Assembly: GCF_038396675.1 (NCBI RefSeq)
Contig: NC_088921.1
Coordinates: forward strand, 62,717,501-62,781,500
From: Hydra vulgaris
Taxonomy: Eukaryota > Cnidaria > Hydrozoa > Anthoathecata > Hydridae
Direction of reading: 5' to 3'
Length of the DNA: 64,000 nucleotides
Position numbers and translations under genes: made by a program. The notes under the pieces are model-generated. The model saw nothing but the letters and a program-made list of their open reading frames with translations, did no database searches and was not told the origin of the DNA. Shown here piece by piece: positions 1 through 13,185 of the stretch; position 1 is the stretch's first letter; every line of letters starts with the position of its first letter.

Positions 1-1197
<1,197 letters not shown>

Positions 1198-1322
1198 CGT
1201 GTATTGATTCGTAGAACTTTTTTTAAATATTGTCATTCTTAAAAAATTTTGAAAAACTCGTAAAAGAAAGACAAAGTATTCATTCCAATAAAAAATTTAT
1301 ACTCATTATACAAGTTTACAAG

Positions 1323-2190
1323 TTACTTTTGAACAGATAATAATCCATTGCGATAAGCTTTGTCAACAAGAGCACGGATCCGAGATGAAAAGTTAATACA
1401 CATTTTTGGAGCATGCTTTACAAGTCAATTCATGATTTGACATACTCTTAATTTTAGTTGATCAACATTCTCTGGTTGAAAAGAATCAGCAAACACTTGT
1501 CTTTTGATTTCAGCATGAAGGAGCTCGATACGCCGACATTGAGGGACATTGGTGGGGTTATTTTGTTTCAAAACAAATGGAACTTGTTTGTTGTTTAAAT
1601 ACTTAACTACTTTTGAACAATAATGTGATGAAGCTTTGTCTGGCCAAAAGATGCAAACTTTATCAGGGCAGTGCTTCTCAATGTAGTAGATTAGTCTTTG
1701 TTGAAGGCATTCAAAATTGTACATCTGGGCATCAATGGCCATTCCCTGGTTCTAGATAAAGTAATCAGAAACACCATGATCACACAATGCATACCAAACA
1801 CCTACATTAAAGGGAAACTTGGTGCGACCTGAGAAGCGAATCTCTTCTGGAGTTGTTGAGGCATCTTTGGCATAAAAAGTTTTACTTGAAAACTTGGCCC
1901 CATCATTTTGTGTTATATATGTTTCATCATCCATTATGATGATCAGAATTCCATTTGCTCCCTTTGTTAAATTCTGCCAATATAGTCGTCCAAGGGCTTT
2001 TCTTATTTCACCTTTCTTAACTGGATAGTAAAATGGTGCTGGTTTTCGCTTGTGACAATAAGCACCATGTCTGTTCAAAGTATTTAAGACAGTTTTGTGG
2101 CAAACATTGTATTTTGGGGCAGCTCTTCTTAAACTTTTGTTTGTTGTGTTGTTAAATTCAAGTATTAGACGAATCAATTACACAATTCTC
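1323..2190 (-). pseudogene. Tc1/mariner DD37E-type transposase, broken
   Basis: A DDE transposase of the Tc1/mariner superfamily, the enzyme that cuts and pastes TA-targeted elements. On the minus strand the first half (2177-1755) has a helix-turn-helix-like start and the first catalytic Asp in MDDETY. The second half (to about 1323) has WPDKASSHY with the second Asp and RRIELLHAEIK with the catalytic Glu. I count 37 residues between the second Asp and that Glu, the spacing of the DD37E group rather than DD34E or DD34D. An in-frame TAG near 1752 separates the halves and a TGA near 1424 precedes a C-terminal tail that ends at 1323. The N-terminus is lost at the (TA)n beginning at about 2194. 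No terminal inverted repeats were found. Family assignment rests on spacing and motifs. Confidence 0.8.
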
Positions 2191-2296
<106 letters not shown>

Positions 2297-2364
2297 AATA
2301 TATTCAAATTTATTTATTTAGTCCCAAGATAATAAAGATGCAATTTATTGTCAGTAGTTTTTGA

Positions 2365-2513
2365 ATGAATATGTCAGATTTCAAGAATTGTCTTATAAAG
2401 TTTTTACTGCTTTGCAACAATAACAATGGGAAGTATTGTTACTTACAAAATACCACAGAAGTAAATAAACGCCACGATTCACTAATGGCTTGCGAGCACT
2501 GGTCCCTTATGAA
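2365..2513 (+). pseudogene. Left part of the Penelope-like fragment split by a hAT insertion (tentative)
   Basis: A short open frame runs into the hAT element at 2514. If the hAT element and one copy of its 8-bp duplication are removed, the frame continues into the GIY-YIG coding fragment at 8858-8930. I do not recognise a domain in this piece, so its membership of the Penelope-like gene is inferred only from the continuity of the frame across the insertion. Confidence 0.45.
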
Positions 2514-2525
2514 TAGAGATGTGCT

Positions 2526-2620
2526 GGGTACCCGGTTCGGACTTGGGGACCCGGCGAATCGGCTGTTTTACCGGGTACCCGGTATCGGCCATTTGTTGCA
2601 GTACCCGGCACCGGGTATCT
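2526..2620. repeat. GC-rich subterminal repeat of the hAT element, left
   Basis: Repeats of GGGTACCCGG and variants with GGCGAATCGG or GGTATCGG, starkly GC-rich against the surroundings. The counterpart at 8760-8820 at the other end carries the same words inverted. Such subterminal words are usually transposase-binding sites; that role is inferred. Confidence 0.7.
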
Positions 2621-2640
2621 TCTTTTTTATCTTAAATTGA

Positions 2641-3029
2641 TTTTTCTTTTAGTTTCTACCAATAAACTTCAACCAATAAACTTCTTGATATAATTCTAAG
2701 AGCGTTATGTAGTCGATAACCACAAAGTTCTATTAACTTAAAACAATCTCACTTAAAATATTTTTAAATATATTTTTGCAAAAAAATTTATACGGATACA
2801 AAAACTGTAGCGCAAAATAAAACAATTTGAGAATACGAATAAAATGAATGGGGGTAAAAAATATTTCTTTTTATTCTGTTAGAACACAAGATAATTTTTC
2901 TTCTTTCGAATGCTGATAGCGCTTTATTATTTTTTATATATTAATTTACTCTTTTTAATATTTTAATATTTTTATATTTTTAATATTTTAATATTTTTAT
3001 TTTTTATATTTTAATTTACGAGAACGAGG
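2641..3029. other. AT-rich stretch, hAT interior or LINE 5' region
   Basis: No open frame or recognisable domain. It contains short direct repeats of TTTTAATATT near 2955-3010. The border between hAT sequence and the 5' end of the inserted LINE lies in here but I cannot place it. Confidence 0.5.
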
Positions 3030-5883
3030 GTGTTAAAAGCAAGTAATTTATTTATTTACGTTTTAATTATTTTATTAAGTACTAAATTAAGGTTTTTATT
3101 AAGGATTATATTAACAATGAATATATCTAAAACAATGCATAACAATGAAGCTAATTTGACAAAATTAATATCACCTATTTTTGAAATTTTGAAATATAAC
3201 AGAAATGATTATAATTTTTTGACTGAAATAGATATTAACTGCTTAAATAATGAATATTATAAACCAGAAGAATTTAAGAGAGAAAAACGTAACAAAGATT
3301 TAAACATTTTAAGTATTAATATACGGTCAATGAACAAAAATTTTGAATCATTTAAACATTTTTATTATTCTTTAAATTATCTTTTTGATGTAATATGTAT
3401 ATCAGAAACTTGGGAGGATGCAAATTCGCCCATGCCCGAAAATTCCCTTTACAATTTAGATTCATATAAAATGATAAGTCAACCACGTGTAATCAGCAAG
3501 GGAGGTGGCGTTGCAATATATATTCTTGATAAATTTGAATAAAAAAACAACAACACATTTTCAAAAACAAATAAACATATTGAAACTTTGTGCATTGAAG
3601 TGTTAAATACTTCTGGTAAATCGTTTTTAATCTCCTCATTGTATCGACCGCCATGTGGTAAACAAGTTAACCTTCATATCTTAAAAAATTTTATGTCTCA
3701 AATGAGTAAACAAAACAAGCACATTTTCTTCGCGGGAGATACAAATATGGACGCATTATGTTATGAAAAGTTTGCAAACATAAAAAATTTTTTCAACTTA
3801 CTATTTGAATTTAATGTAATACCCACCATTTTTAAACCCACCCGCATTACTAACCAATCATTTTCTGTGATTGACAATATTTTAACAAACAGTTCCCTAA
3901 ATACTAAATTTGTATCAGGCCTTTTTATTGCAGACTTTTCTGATCATTTTCCGGTTTTCCATATAGCACGCGAAGTACTATCTAATATTGACAATAAAAA
4001 AATCTTTGTGACTTACAGAAATCTTTCTATAAAAAACCTAAATAATTTAAAAAAAAAACTCCAAATAGAACGATGGGACAACGTTTATTCATCAACAGAT
4101 CCTAATATTGCTTTTGATAATTTCTCAAGTACATTTCAAAATATCTTTGATAATATATGCCCAAAAATAACTACAGAAATAAAAAACAAAGGATATAAGA
4201 ATCCGTGGATGACAATAACTTTAATTAAAGCATCAAAAACAAATAAAAACTTTACGTAAAATTTTTAAAATCAAAAAAAAAAGATGATGAAAAAATCTAC
4301 AAAAATTATAAAAAGTTTTTTGAACATAATATAAAAGAAGCAAAAATAAGATATCTTTCTAATCAGCTTGATAAGCATAAATTTGATATAAAAAGGACTT
4401 GGGCTGTTATAAACCAACTAACAGGAAGAGAAAAAAAGAAGCATACTTACCACAAAAATTAATTTCCGATAAAAAAATTATAACAAGTGAAACAAATATA
4501 TGTCAAGAATTTAACAAATATTTTGTTAATGTAGGCCCCTCTCTTGCTTCTAACATTGCGCAACCAAATAAAACATTTAATAGTTTTTTGGGAGAAAAAC
4601 CCAACACTAGTATAAATAATGAAAAGATAACTAAACTTGAATTTAATAAAGCAATTATTGAACTTAAACGCAACAAGTCATGTGGATATGATGGTATTTC
4701 CAGTAATGTAGCTATTTATGTTATGGACAGCATTTGTAAACCATCATTTTATTTAATATCATCTTCATTTGAAAATAGTATATTCCCTGACAAACTTAAA
4801 TTAGCCAAAATTAACCCCATTCTCAAAAAAGGTGATTGCAATAATATTTCTAACTACCGACCTATTTCTCTACTCCCAATTTTTTCAAAAGTATATGAGA
4901 GAGTAATTTATAATAGAGTTAATAAGTACTTTACATTAAACAATTTATTATACAAAAATCAGTTTGGATTTCAAAGCAATTGCTCTACTGAACATGCTTT
5001 TATTAAACTTGCTGACAAAATATGTAAGTCGTTTGATTGTGATGATCTGGTATTAGGAGTTTTTATTGATCTTTCCAAGGCCTTTGATACAGTTGATCAC
5101 AGTATTTTACTTTCCAAGCTAAAATATTACGACATAATAGGCTCAACATTTAAGTGGATTCAAAGCTACTTGTCTAACAGAAAGCAATTTGTACTACTAG
5201 AAAAGTCAGGAGCCCTTGATATTACGTGTGGAGTTCCTCAGGGTTCAATCCTAGGTCCATTATTGTTTTTAATATATATTAACGATATGAATAAAGCTTC
5301 CCAAAAAATATCTACTATTATGTATGCTGACGATACAAATTTAAATTTGTCATGGAGAAACCATATTGGTCTTCTTGAAACAAAAGTGTCCTCTGTAATT
5401 GGTGTTTTGTATAAGTCAAGACCTTTTCTCGATAGTAAATCACGTAATATGCTTTACATTAGTCTTGTACATAGTCAGCTTTTGTACGCAAATATTGTAT
5501 GGGCCAGCACCCATAAAACCAAATTGCTAAAATTGCAAAGTCTGCAAAACCATGCATGCAAAGCAATTAATTATTTAAATAGGTTAGTAAACCCGGCCCC
5601 AGTGATAAAAAGCATGTTGGTTCTTGATATTGAAAAACTTAACACATTGCAGATATTAATTTTTATGTATAAATATAAAAACAATCTTCTACCAAGCATT
5701 TTTTCAGATAACTTTTTTATATCATTTTCTGAAAAATATAATCTGCGTTCAAATACCAGGAACGACTATCAACTAGGAAAAATTAAATCACAGCAGTCAA
5801 GTTTTCTAATTACAAACCGAGGTCCATTAATATGGAATCGTTTCCAAAATAAAAATATTAAAGACCTAAAAAGCATCGTTTAA
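3030..5883 (+). pseudogene. CR1/L2-like LINE pol: AP endonuclease plus reverse transcriptase, broken
   Basis: The second ORF of a non-LTR retrotransposon, which nicks target DNA and copies RNA by target-primed reverse transcription. Part 1 (3030-3542) has the endonuclease start with SINIRSMNKN and ISETWE. Part 2 (3588-4259) has SSLYRPP, FAGDTNMD and the C-terminal DFSDHFPVF. Part 3 (4399-5883) is the reverse transcriptase with NYRPISLLP, FGFQSNCSTEHA, DLSKAFDTVDH, GVPQGSILGPLLF and the catalytic YADDTN. A stop near 3541 and frameshifts near 4255 and 4430 break the frame. Directly after YADDTN the protein jumps to NLSWRNHIG, so a block of the palm/thumb region (I estimate on the order of 90 residues) is missing in frame. 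Clade is inferred from motif style. It lies inside the hAT element. Confidence 0.9.
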
Positions 5884-6300
5884 ACAACTAACTAAAATGC
5901 ATCTCCTTAATTCCTGACATATATATTATAGTTTACAGTATTTGTTTTCAGATTTTTTTGTATTTTTTCTTCTTATTTATTTTTTATTTTTTTATTCTTA
6001 TGTGTTTTAATTTTATTAAATTTTTTATTTTTCTTTAAAAATTAAAGTGTTTTTTTATTTTTATTTCAATAGTGACTAAAGGGGCTCTATGAAAAGGTTG
6101 TGATGATAAACGCATCATCCTTACCTTCTTTGAGTCCCTTACTGATTATGACAGTATATATATATATTATAAATTAAAAAGATTAAAAAAGTTTTTTATA
6201 AAGGTTTTTTATGCTTACGATGTTATTTATTTTATATAAAAAATTGTAATATTGTTTAATCAGCGAAATAAAAGTTAAATAAATAAATAAAATAAATAAA
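5884..6300 (+). other. 3' UTR and A-rich repeat tail of the LINE
   Basis: AT-rich non-coding sequence after the reverse transcriptase stop, with a short less AT-rich block (6071-6150: ACTAAAGGGGCTC ... GAGTCCCTTA) typical of a conserved LINE 3' UTR. It ends in repeated AAATAAAT units near 6275-6300. Microsatellite-like tails are usual for CR1/L2-type LINEs; this fixes the 3' border of the insertion at about 6300. Confidence 0.65.
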
Positions 6301-6410
6301 TTTCGAGCGTATTATTAAAAAAATTATCGTTTCATATAAAATAATCGAAAACGTAAGATATCAAACGTACTTTCATTATCTTTATAGAAATTTTATTTGA
6401 AAGAAAAATT

Positions 6411-8302
6411 ATGAATAAAAAAAGTATAGCGTGGAAGTTTTTTGATATAAGCACGACTCCTCCTATGAGCAAGTGCAAACTATGTGATAGTTTAGTTACG
6501 AGAGGAGGAAAATCTTTAAAGTCTTATGGAACTACAGCAATGGTAAAACATTTGCGTTTAAAGCACTCCAAAAAGTTTGAACTTGCGGGGAAAAAAAAGG
6601 TTCAGTCATTTCCGTCTATTTCTGAAACCTCAGTTGCTTCTACCACCAATACAGTACAAAGTAACATTATTCAGGCTTTAAACAAAAAAAAAACTATGGA
6701 GTATTGATGACCACAGATCTATTCGAATCCATAAAATAATAGGAAAACTTATCACTTTTGATATTCAGCCATTTTCTATTGTTGAAGATACGGGATTTAA
6801 TGAACTGATTAAAGATGCTTAACCCAATTACAAATTACCATGTATAACCTATTTCAGCCAAAACGTAATCCCTAGCATGTATGATGAACTGTTTGAAGAT
6901 ATAAAAATAAAAATCTCCGCGGCAAGCTATTTGTCTCTGACGACAGATATTTGGACAGCGGATACTTCGAAAATCGCATTCTTGATATTGGATAGATCCA
7001 ACTAAGTTTTCCCAAGAAACTGCCGTTCTTCGAGTAATTCATTTTCCTGAAAATCACACAGATGTTCATATAAAAGAGTATTTACAAAAAGGTTTAGAAT
7101 CTTCTGAAATCCCGTTAAGCAAAATTCATCTTATTGTTACCGATAATGCAAGCAATATGAAAGCTGCAGTAAAAAACAGCGGAACGACATCAATTCCATG
7201 CTTTATACATACTTTGTAGCTATGTATTCATGACTCTATATTTAGCCAAAAACCATCAAGGAAATTTTAACTTTATAAAGGGGAATAACGACCCATTTTA
7301 ATCATTCACCAATAGCATGTGCAAAATTAAAATTAATTCAGCAGCAATTAAGTACTGAACCTCACAAAACAAAACAAGATGTTCCAACTCGCTGGAACAG
7401 TTCATTTGAAATGCTAAAAAGAACGTTTGAACAAAAAGTTCCTTTGGCCACTTATGCAGCAGAGTTTGATGAAATTAAACTTCCTACTAATTATCAATGG
7501 GGAATAGTCGAAAAACTTGTTTACATTCTTGTTACATTCATACAAAACTTGTTACTATTTGAAAACTTAACAAAAAAATGTGGTAGGAGGGACGAAACTT
7601 GCGCAAAAATTATACCATCTGTTCTTGCATTAAAAGTTTTATTACAAAAAGATTCATCAAGTGATAAATACGCTGGGATTATGACGATGATTGATGAACT
7701 AATAAAATCTGTTACTAAAAGACTTGATAAATTTTTGCTTAATAAAATGTTATGTGTATCAACATTTTTGGATCCACGATATAAATTACTTTATCAACAT
7801 GCAGATAAAAATGTGATTATAGAGTGGGTTGAAGAAGCATGGAAAGAAATGCAACGAGCGCAAGATGTTGTTGACTCGATGTTCCAATAGTAAAAGCTCC
7901 AGCCTTTACTGGATTCCAGCCTCTACTGGATTCATTAGCATTGATGATTGTTTTAAAGATGTAGCTTTTATGAGAACTGAAAGAAAGCAGAGTGAAAAAC
8001 GTTCCGAGGCAGAAACAGAACTAATAGATATTGAAGTTGCTGACATAGTTAATAAGCAAACAATATTAAGGTCTGCAATTACTTAAGAAATAGACAACCA
8101 TTAATCTCTGCCTCTTTTAGAAAATACACGTTGTTCGTTTTCGTGGTGGAGTAAATGTGGAATGCAATTTGAAAAACTAAAAAAGATGGCATTAAAATAT
8201 CTTACAGCACCTCCGTCATCAAAAGAAAGTGAAAGGTTATTTAGTGCTGGTGGGGACATAGACGAAGCAACAAGGAGCAGACTAAAAGCAGATAACGGTT
8301 AA
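6411..8302 (+). pseudogene. hAT transposase with BED zinc finger, broken
   Basis: A hAT-superfamily transposase. The N-terminal ORF (6411-6707) is a BED zinc finger with CKLC near residue 22 and HLRLKH near 47, the C2H2-type DNA-binding module. After a frameshift follow the hAT core words SLTTDIWTAD (around 6930) and TDNASNMKAAV (around 7140), then VPTRWNSSFEMLKR (7381), FLDPRYKLL (7770) and the C-terminal dimerisation block SKESERLFSAGG (8220-8255). The frame ends at a TAA at 8300-8302. Several stops and frameshifts show it is dead. It is the internal gene of the element bounded at 2514 and 8849. A ZBED-like hAT is the closest description. Confidence 0.88.
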
Positions 8303-8759
8303 TAAAACCGTTAATAAGTTAATAAAACAATTAAAATAAGATACAGACAATAAGTGTTGTTTAAGTTCTTTTTATTTGTTTAAATTTGTTTTATTTTAAT
8401 CACACTACAGTAGAAAAAGTCTACTCTTTTTTTGCAATTCTTTGTCTCTCTTAATCTTTTACTTTCCCTAATAAAACTTTCTGTGGCGGAATTTTAAATT
8501 TCCCCCCCTACCACATAAAATATTATTCTGGAGAGAAAAATAATTTTAAACTAAGTATAGTTATTAAAAAACTGTTGCACAACTTTTGAAAAAATTTAGG
8601 CTCCTACAACTCAGGCCCTTTACCCTGCGTTGCGGGGTTTTGCTTAATGGTAGTTCCGCCACATAACTTTTGGTTAGTTAGCGTAAAAAGCGTATTTTAT
8701 GTGAATACTTCATCGCTAGAGATTCACAAGTTTTTATTCCAACTTTTAAAAAAATGGAC
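8303..8759. other. 3' non-coding part of the hAT element
   Basis: No supported coding region. It is AT-rich with a short GC block near 8610-8660. The words TTCCGCCACATAAC (8655) and TTTCGGCACATAAC (8833) are similar, hinting at an internal copy of the right end. Confidence 0.5.
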
Positions 8760-8820
8760 TCGGTGCCGGGTACACGTAATCGGACCCGGTTTTTCAGCCG
8801 GGTACCCGGAATCGGAGACT
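8760..8820. repeat. GC-rich subterminal repeat of the hAT element, right
   Basis: Contains CGGTGCCGGGTACACG, GGACCCGG and CCGGGTACCCGGAATCGG, the inverted counterpart of 2526-2620. It supports the pairing of the two hAT ends. Confidence 0.7.
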
Positions 8821-8849
8821 CGGCATATAGTGGTTTCGGCACATAACTA

Positions 8850-8930
8850 CTTATGGAATACTAAAACTAAACTACCACTAAACACAGACCCAGGCGTATA
8901 CCAGCTAAAATGTTCATGCGGTTCGATATA
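8850..8930 (+). pseudogene. Penelope-like GIY-YIG domain, middle fragment
   Basis: Between the hAT right end and the pogo element lies an 81-base coding piece with LPLNTDPGVYQLKCSCGS, the start of a GIY-YIG endonuclease domain (GVYQLKC corresponds to the GIY part). Removal of the pogo element and one TA joins it in frame to YIGEA at 11491. It is therefore part of one Penelope-like reading frame cut twice by DNA transposons. Confidence 0.85.
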
Positions 8931-9415
8931 GGGGAGATGGGGGCGCATTGATCGCCGGGGCAGTATGATCTTTTGGCTTTTACTCGTTCATTTTTGCCTT
9001 ACTAGAAGTGAGGTTGCAATTTAATTAACCATTATGCTTCCCTAATTGATTATTCGTAATATTTTTTCATAAGGTTATCAGCGTCAAAAAAAATAAAGAA
9101 AATATTGTTTTTCGTCATAAAAAGTGATTTTTTTAAATCGTACTATAATTCAAATATATTTTTATTTAGATGTCTGTATGGGTTAACAACAATTTTATTT
9201 TAAATTTGTAAGTGTTAGGTGTATAATATAATATATAATTTTTATTTGGCTGCAATTTATACAGTAGATATTGCTATCAATATGTTACCTATACCTATTG
9301 GGGTACATTGATCTTTGACTATGCGGGGCCCATTGATCGGAGGATCAAAGTGCATGTTGCAGTTGCGTTTAAAGCACTGTAAAATGTTGTAGCACGTCAG
9401 TTTAACATAGATAGA

Positions 9416-10921
9416 ATGACTTTAAAAAGATATTGTCGTAAAAAGAGGCTTAATCCAAATGAAGCTTTCAAGCCTAACTACAACAATAGACAAGTTTTTA
9501 CAGCAGAAGATGAAAAAAGTTTATCAAGTTATTTACTAATTGCATCAAAAATGAACTATAGCCTTTCAACTAGGTCAACGCGATTATTAGCATATGAATT
9601 TGCTTTAAAAAACAATAAGATATGCCCATCATCATGGATCAAAAATACAATTGCAGGCATTGATTGGTTGCAAGGTTTTATGAAAAGACAACCAGAGTTG
9701 TCTCTACGAACACCTGAAGCAACGAGCTTCGCTCGATCAACAGCTTTTAACAAACACACTGTAAGAGAGTTTTTTCAAAATCATAAAACGGTAAGAAATC
9801 GATATAAATATAATCCTAACTGTATATATAATGTTGATAAAACTGGTTTAACAACCGTTCAAAAGCCGGTAAAGGTTTTAGCTGGTAGAGGAAGCAAACA
9901 AGTTGGAAGAATCACATCTGCAGAACGAGGAACATTGGTAACTGCATGTTGTGCCTCTAATGCTATTGGAAATTCCATTCCTCCATTATTTATTTTTCCT
10001 AGGGTAAAGTTTCATGATTACATGATTAAGGAAGGACCTCCTGGATGTGTGGGATTTGCAAATCCTTCTGGTTGGATGAACTCAGAAATTTTCATAGAAT
10101 GGATTAAACATTTTGTTAAATATTCAAACTGTTCTCAGGAATCTCCAGTTTTGTTACTTCTCGACAGTCATGAAAGTCATATTTCTGTTAAAGGCTTGGA
10201 GCTTGCAATTCAACACGGAATTACAATGATAAGTTTTCCTCCCCATTGCAGCCATAAATTGCAGCCATTAGATAGAACTGTTTTTGGACCATTGAAAAGG
10301 TTTTACAATTCTGCATGTGATAATTGGATGGTTTTAAACGCAAGACCAATGACCATTTATGATATTGTTTCAATAGTTCGAGAACCGTATACAAAAGCTT
10401 TCTCACCATCTAATATACAGACAGGATTTAGAGTAGCTGGCATTGAGCCATTCAATTCTGAAATTTTTAAAGATGACGAATATTTACCATCATCAGTTAC
10501 AGATAGAGCTGCTCCAGATACAGTTACTATCACTCCTGTCAACAACATGGAATCTGAAATGATACCAGCACATGTTAATCACATAGAGTCTGAAATAACT
10601 ATAGTAAATATTGAAACAAGTATTTAAAACAAAGTGTCAACAAGTGTTGCTTCTATAATCTCACCTGAGGTTTTAAAACCTTACCCAAAAGCATCTGCCA
10701 GAAAAAAAAAAGTTAAAAGTAGGCAGTTAAAAACAAGGATCTTGACTGATACTCCTGTCAGAAATGAAATTCGTTTGTCAAAAGAAAAGAAAATTTTGAA
10801 GCAAACCAAAAATCAACAAAAAGTCTCCACAAAAGATAAGAAAGAAACTAAGAATTACTTGCTTAGGAATAAAAAACAATGTAAACCAAAAGCTGCTTCA
10901 CAACTTGACTTTCACAAATGA
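9416..10921 (+). pseudogene. pogo-type (DDE_1) transposase, one in-frame stop
   Basis: Transposase of the pogo group of Tc1/mariner, which excises and reinserts the surrounding element at TA. Residues about 1-110 resemble the CENPB-type DNA-binding region (AGIDWLQGFMKRQ). The DDE domain has the first Asp in YNVDKTGL, the second in LLLDSHESH and the third in HKLQPLDRTVFGPLK, with 35 residues between the last two (a DD35D pattern). SAERGTLVTACCA and FSPSNIQTGFRVAGIEPFN are usual for the family. A TAA at 10625-10627 stops the 403-residue frame; the same frame then continues to 10921 with a basic Lys/Arg-rich tail beginning ISPEVLKPYPKAS, which looks like the natural C-terminus. The N-terminus may lack an upstream exon. 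Confidence 0.9.
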
Positions 10922-11490
10922 TGAAATATTCTTAATCAAAATATTGTACTTTTAACAAGTTTTGTAAACTTAAAAGTTGTATTCTTATTTCAGTCTTTAT
11001 ATTTCAGTTCTTATAAATTTCAAGTTGTTGTAAAGTTTTAAACGTATATAAAGCGGGTAGCTTATAGCTGCTGTGATTTATACATTTTTTAATTAAAAAT
11101 TAGACTAGTGGGTTTAACTGCTATATTTAAAAAATAATTAAAAAATTTAGATGTATTATATGTTATATAATATTACCCTTTGACTAAATTATTTACAAGA
11201 TTTAGTTATAGAAGTGTTAAACCTTTAGATAATATTACGCATATAAGATCAATGTGCCCCAAGTCGGAGATCATAGTACCCCATAGTTTGGGGTACATTG
11301 ATCTTTTGAGAGGGTTGTTTAAAAGTTAAAATTATTCATGTTTATCATTTTTTTAAATCAAAATATTTATATATTCCAAAAGCCAGATAGTTCTACATGT
11401 GTTTCGTAGTTAATAAGTTTTTACATCTCTTTCAGGTTCTGCGCAATTTTCAAAACACTGCTACGGCGATCAATGCGCCCCCATCTCCCC
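10922..11490. other. 3' non-coding end of the pogo element with repeated ATTGATC words
   Basis: AT-rich and non-coding. At 11249-11302 GATCAATGTGCCCC and GGGGTACATTGATC form inverted copies, echoing the terminal repeat and a similar pair near 9298-9350. These look like subterminal transposase-binding sites. Confidence 0.6.
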
Positions 11491-11802
11491 TACATTGGTG
11501 AAGCTAAAAAGAAGGTGATATCGAGATGTATTGAACACCAGAAAAACAGCTTAAAAGAAGAATGGTCCAGTACGGGTGCAACTGAACATTCCAAAACATG
11601 CCATGGTAAGTTTGATTGGTTGCACCCCAAAACATTATCTGTAGCCCCAGAATATCGAACTCGGAAAATCAGAGAGTCACTCGAAATAAGCATAGCTAGG
11701 GTTCGACAGGAGTTGAGAAATGGTGATGTGGTTCTCAATCGGGATGACGGCGATAACGTGACAACTAAAACCTGGGGGCCATTTTTTAATAAAATCTGCT
11801 GA
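11491..11802 (+). pseudogene. Penelope-like GIY-YIG endonuclease, C-terminal fragment
   Basis: The fragment starts YIGEAKKKVISRCIEHQ, the YIG half and following Arg/His block of a GIY-YIG nuclease, and runs about 100 residues to a TGA at 11800-11802. Penelope-like retroelements carry this domain after the reverse transcriptase and use it to nick the target. It ends KTWGPFFNKIC, similar in position to the ends of the other two Penelope-like copies here. It is the right part of a frame split by the pogo element at 8931-11490 and by the hAT element at 2514-8849. No reverse transcriptase from this copy is present in the window. Confidence 0.85.
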
Positions 11803-11907
11803 CGTCAGTTATTTGAGAAAATTTTATGTATTATATTTTGGCTTTTTAGTGTTATTTTTTTAACGGTTTGTTTTTACTATAACGATTTCTTTGTAACTAT
11901 TTTATTT

Positions 11908-11960
11908 ATTATACCTAATGACGCTGATCACGATAGATCAGCGAAATATCGAAATAATTA
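11908..11960 (+). ncRNA. Hammerhead-ribozyme-like motif at the Penelope-like 3' end
   Basis: CTAATGA (11915-11921), then a hairpin GCTGATC/GATCAGC (11923-11929 with 11936-11942), then GAAA (11943-11946) and an AT-rich tail ending AATAATTA at 11960. The order CTRATGA, stem II, GAAA is the hammerhead core, here with A for G at core position 5, which should weaken or kill cleavage. The same layout follows the other two GIY-YIG fragments with a different stem sequence. Stem I is only weakly pairable. Hammerheads are known in Penelope-like elements. Treat as a candidate. Confidence 0.5.
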
Positions 11961-12105
11961 TATATTATTAAAAAATATATATATATTTAAAAAAAAGTTT
12001 ATACGCAGCCGTATTTATTGAATTCTACCCATATTTTAACGTATAAGAAGAAAATGACTTTCAAAGATTATATATTTATATAAATATACATTCATAAATA
12101 TATAT
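11961..12105. other. AT-rich spacer
   Basis: No gene or domain seen. It lies between the Penelope-like 3' end and the MITE at 12106. Confidence 0.5.
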
Positions 12106-13099
<994 letters not shown>

Positions 13100-13185
13100 T
13101 TTAAATGTTGACATCTTGTATGAGAGTATATATATATATAAACTAATTTAAAACATCAGATAATGCGAATTCTCTCAATACTAAA

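Larger units (their letters stand above)
2514..8849 (+). mobile_element. hAT element, degenerate, with a LINE inserted in it
   Basis: The left end reads TAGAGATGTGC (2514-2524) and the right end, read inward on the minus strand, TAGTTATGTGC, matching at 9 of 11 positions. The flanking 8 bases are CTTATGAA (2506-2513) and CTTATGGA (8850-8857): 7 of 8 identical and fitting the hAT target pattern nTnnnnAn. GC-rich subterminal blocks built on GGGTACCCGG lie at both ends (2526-2620 and 8760-8820). Inside lie a BED zinc-finger hAT transposase relic (6411-8302) and a LINE (about 3.0-6.3 kb) that must have arrived later. The right end is the less certain border because a similar CCGCCACATAAC motif also lies near 8653. 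Confidence 0.72.
8931..11490 (+). mobile_element. pogo-type DNA transposon with 27-bp perfect TIRs
   Basis: Left end GGGGAGATGGGGGCGCATTG (8931 onward) and its exact inverted copy at the right end (to 11490) agree over 27 bases. Both ends are flanked by TA (8929-8930 and 11491-11492), the Tc1/mariner/pogo target duplication. The 2560-bp element carries one transposase gene (9416-10921). The word ATTGATC recurs near both ends (8948, 9298-9340, 11249-11302, 11467), as expected for transposase-binding sites. The TIRs are perfect and only one stop breaks the gene, so the insertion is fairly young. It sits inside a Penelope-like GIY-YIG coding frame. Confidence 0.93.

Noticed and set aside
10221..10548. 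Minus-strand frames within the pogo transposase
   Set aside because: Shadows of the plus-strand gene.
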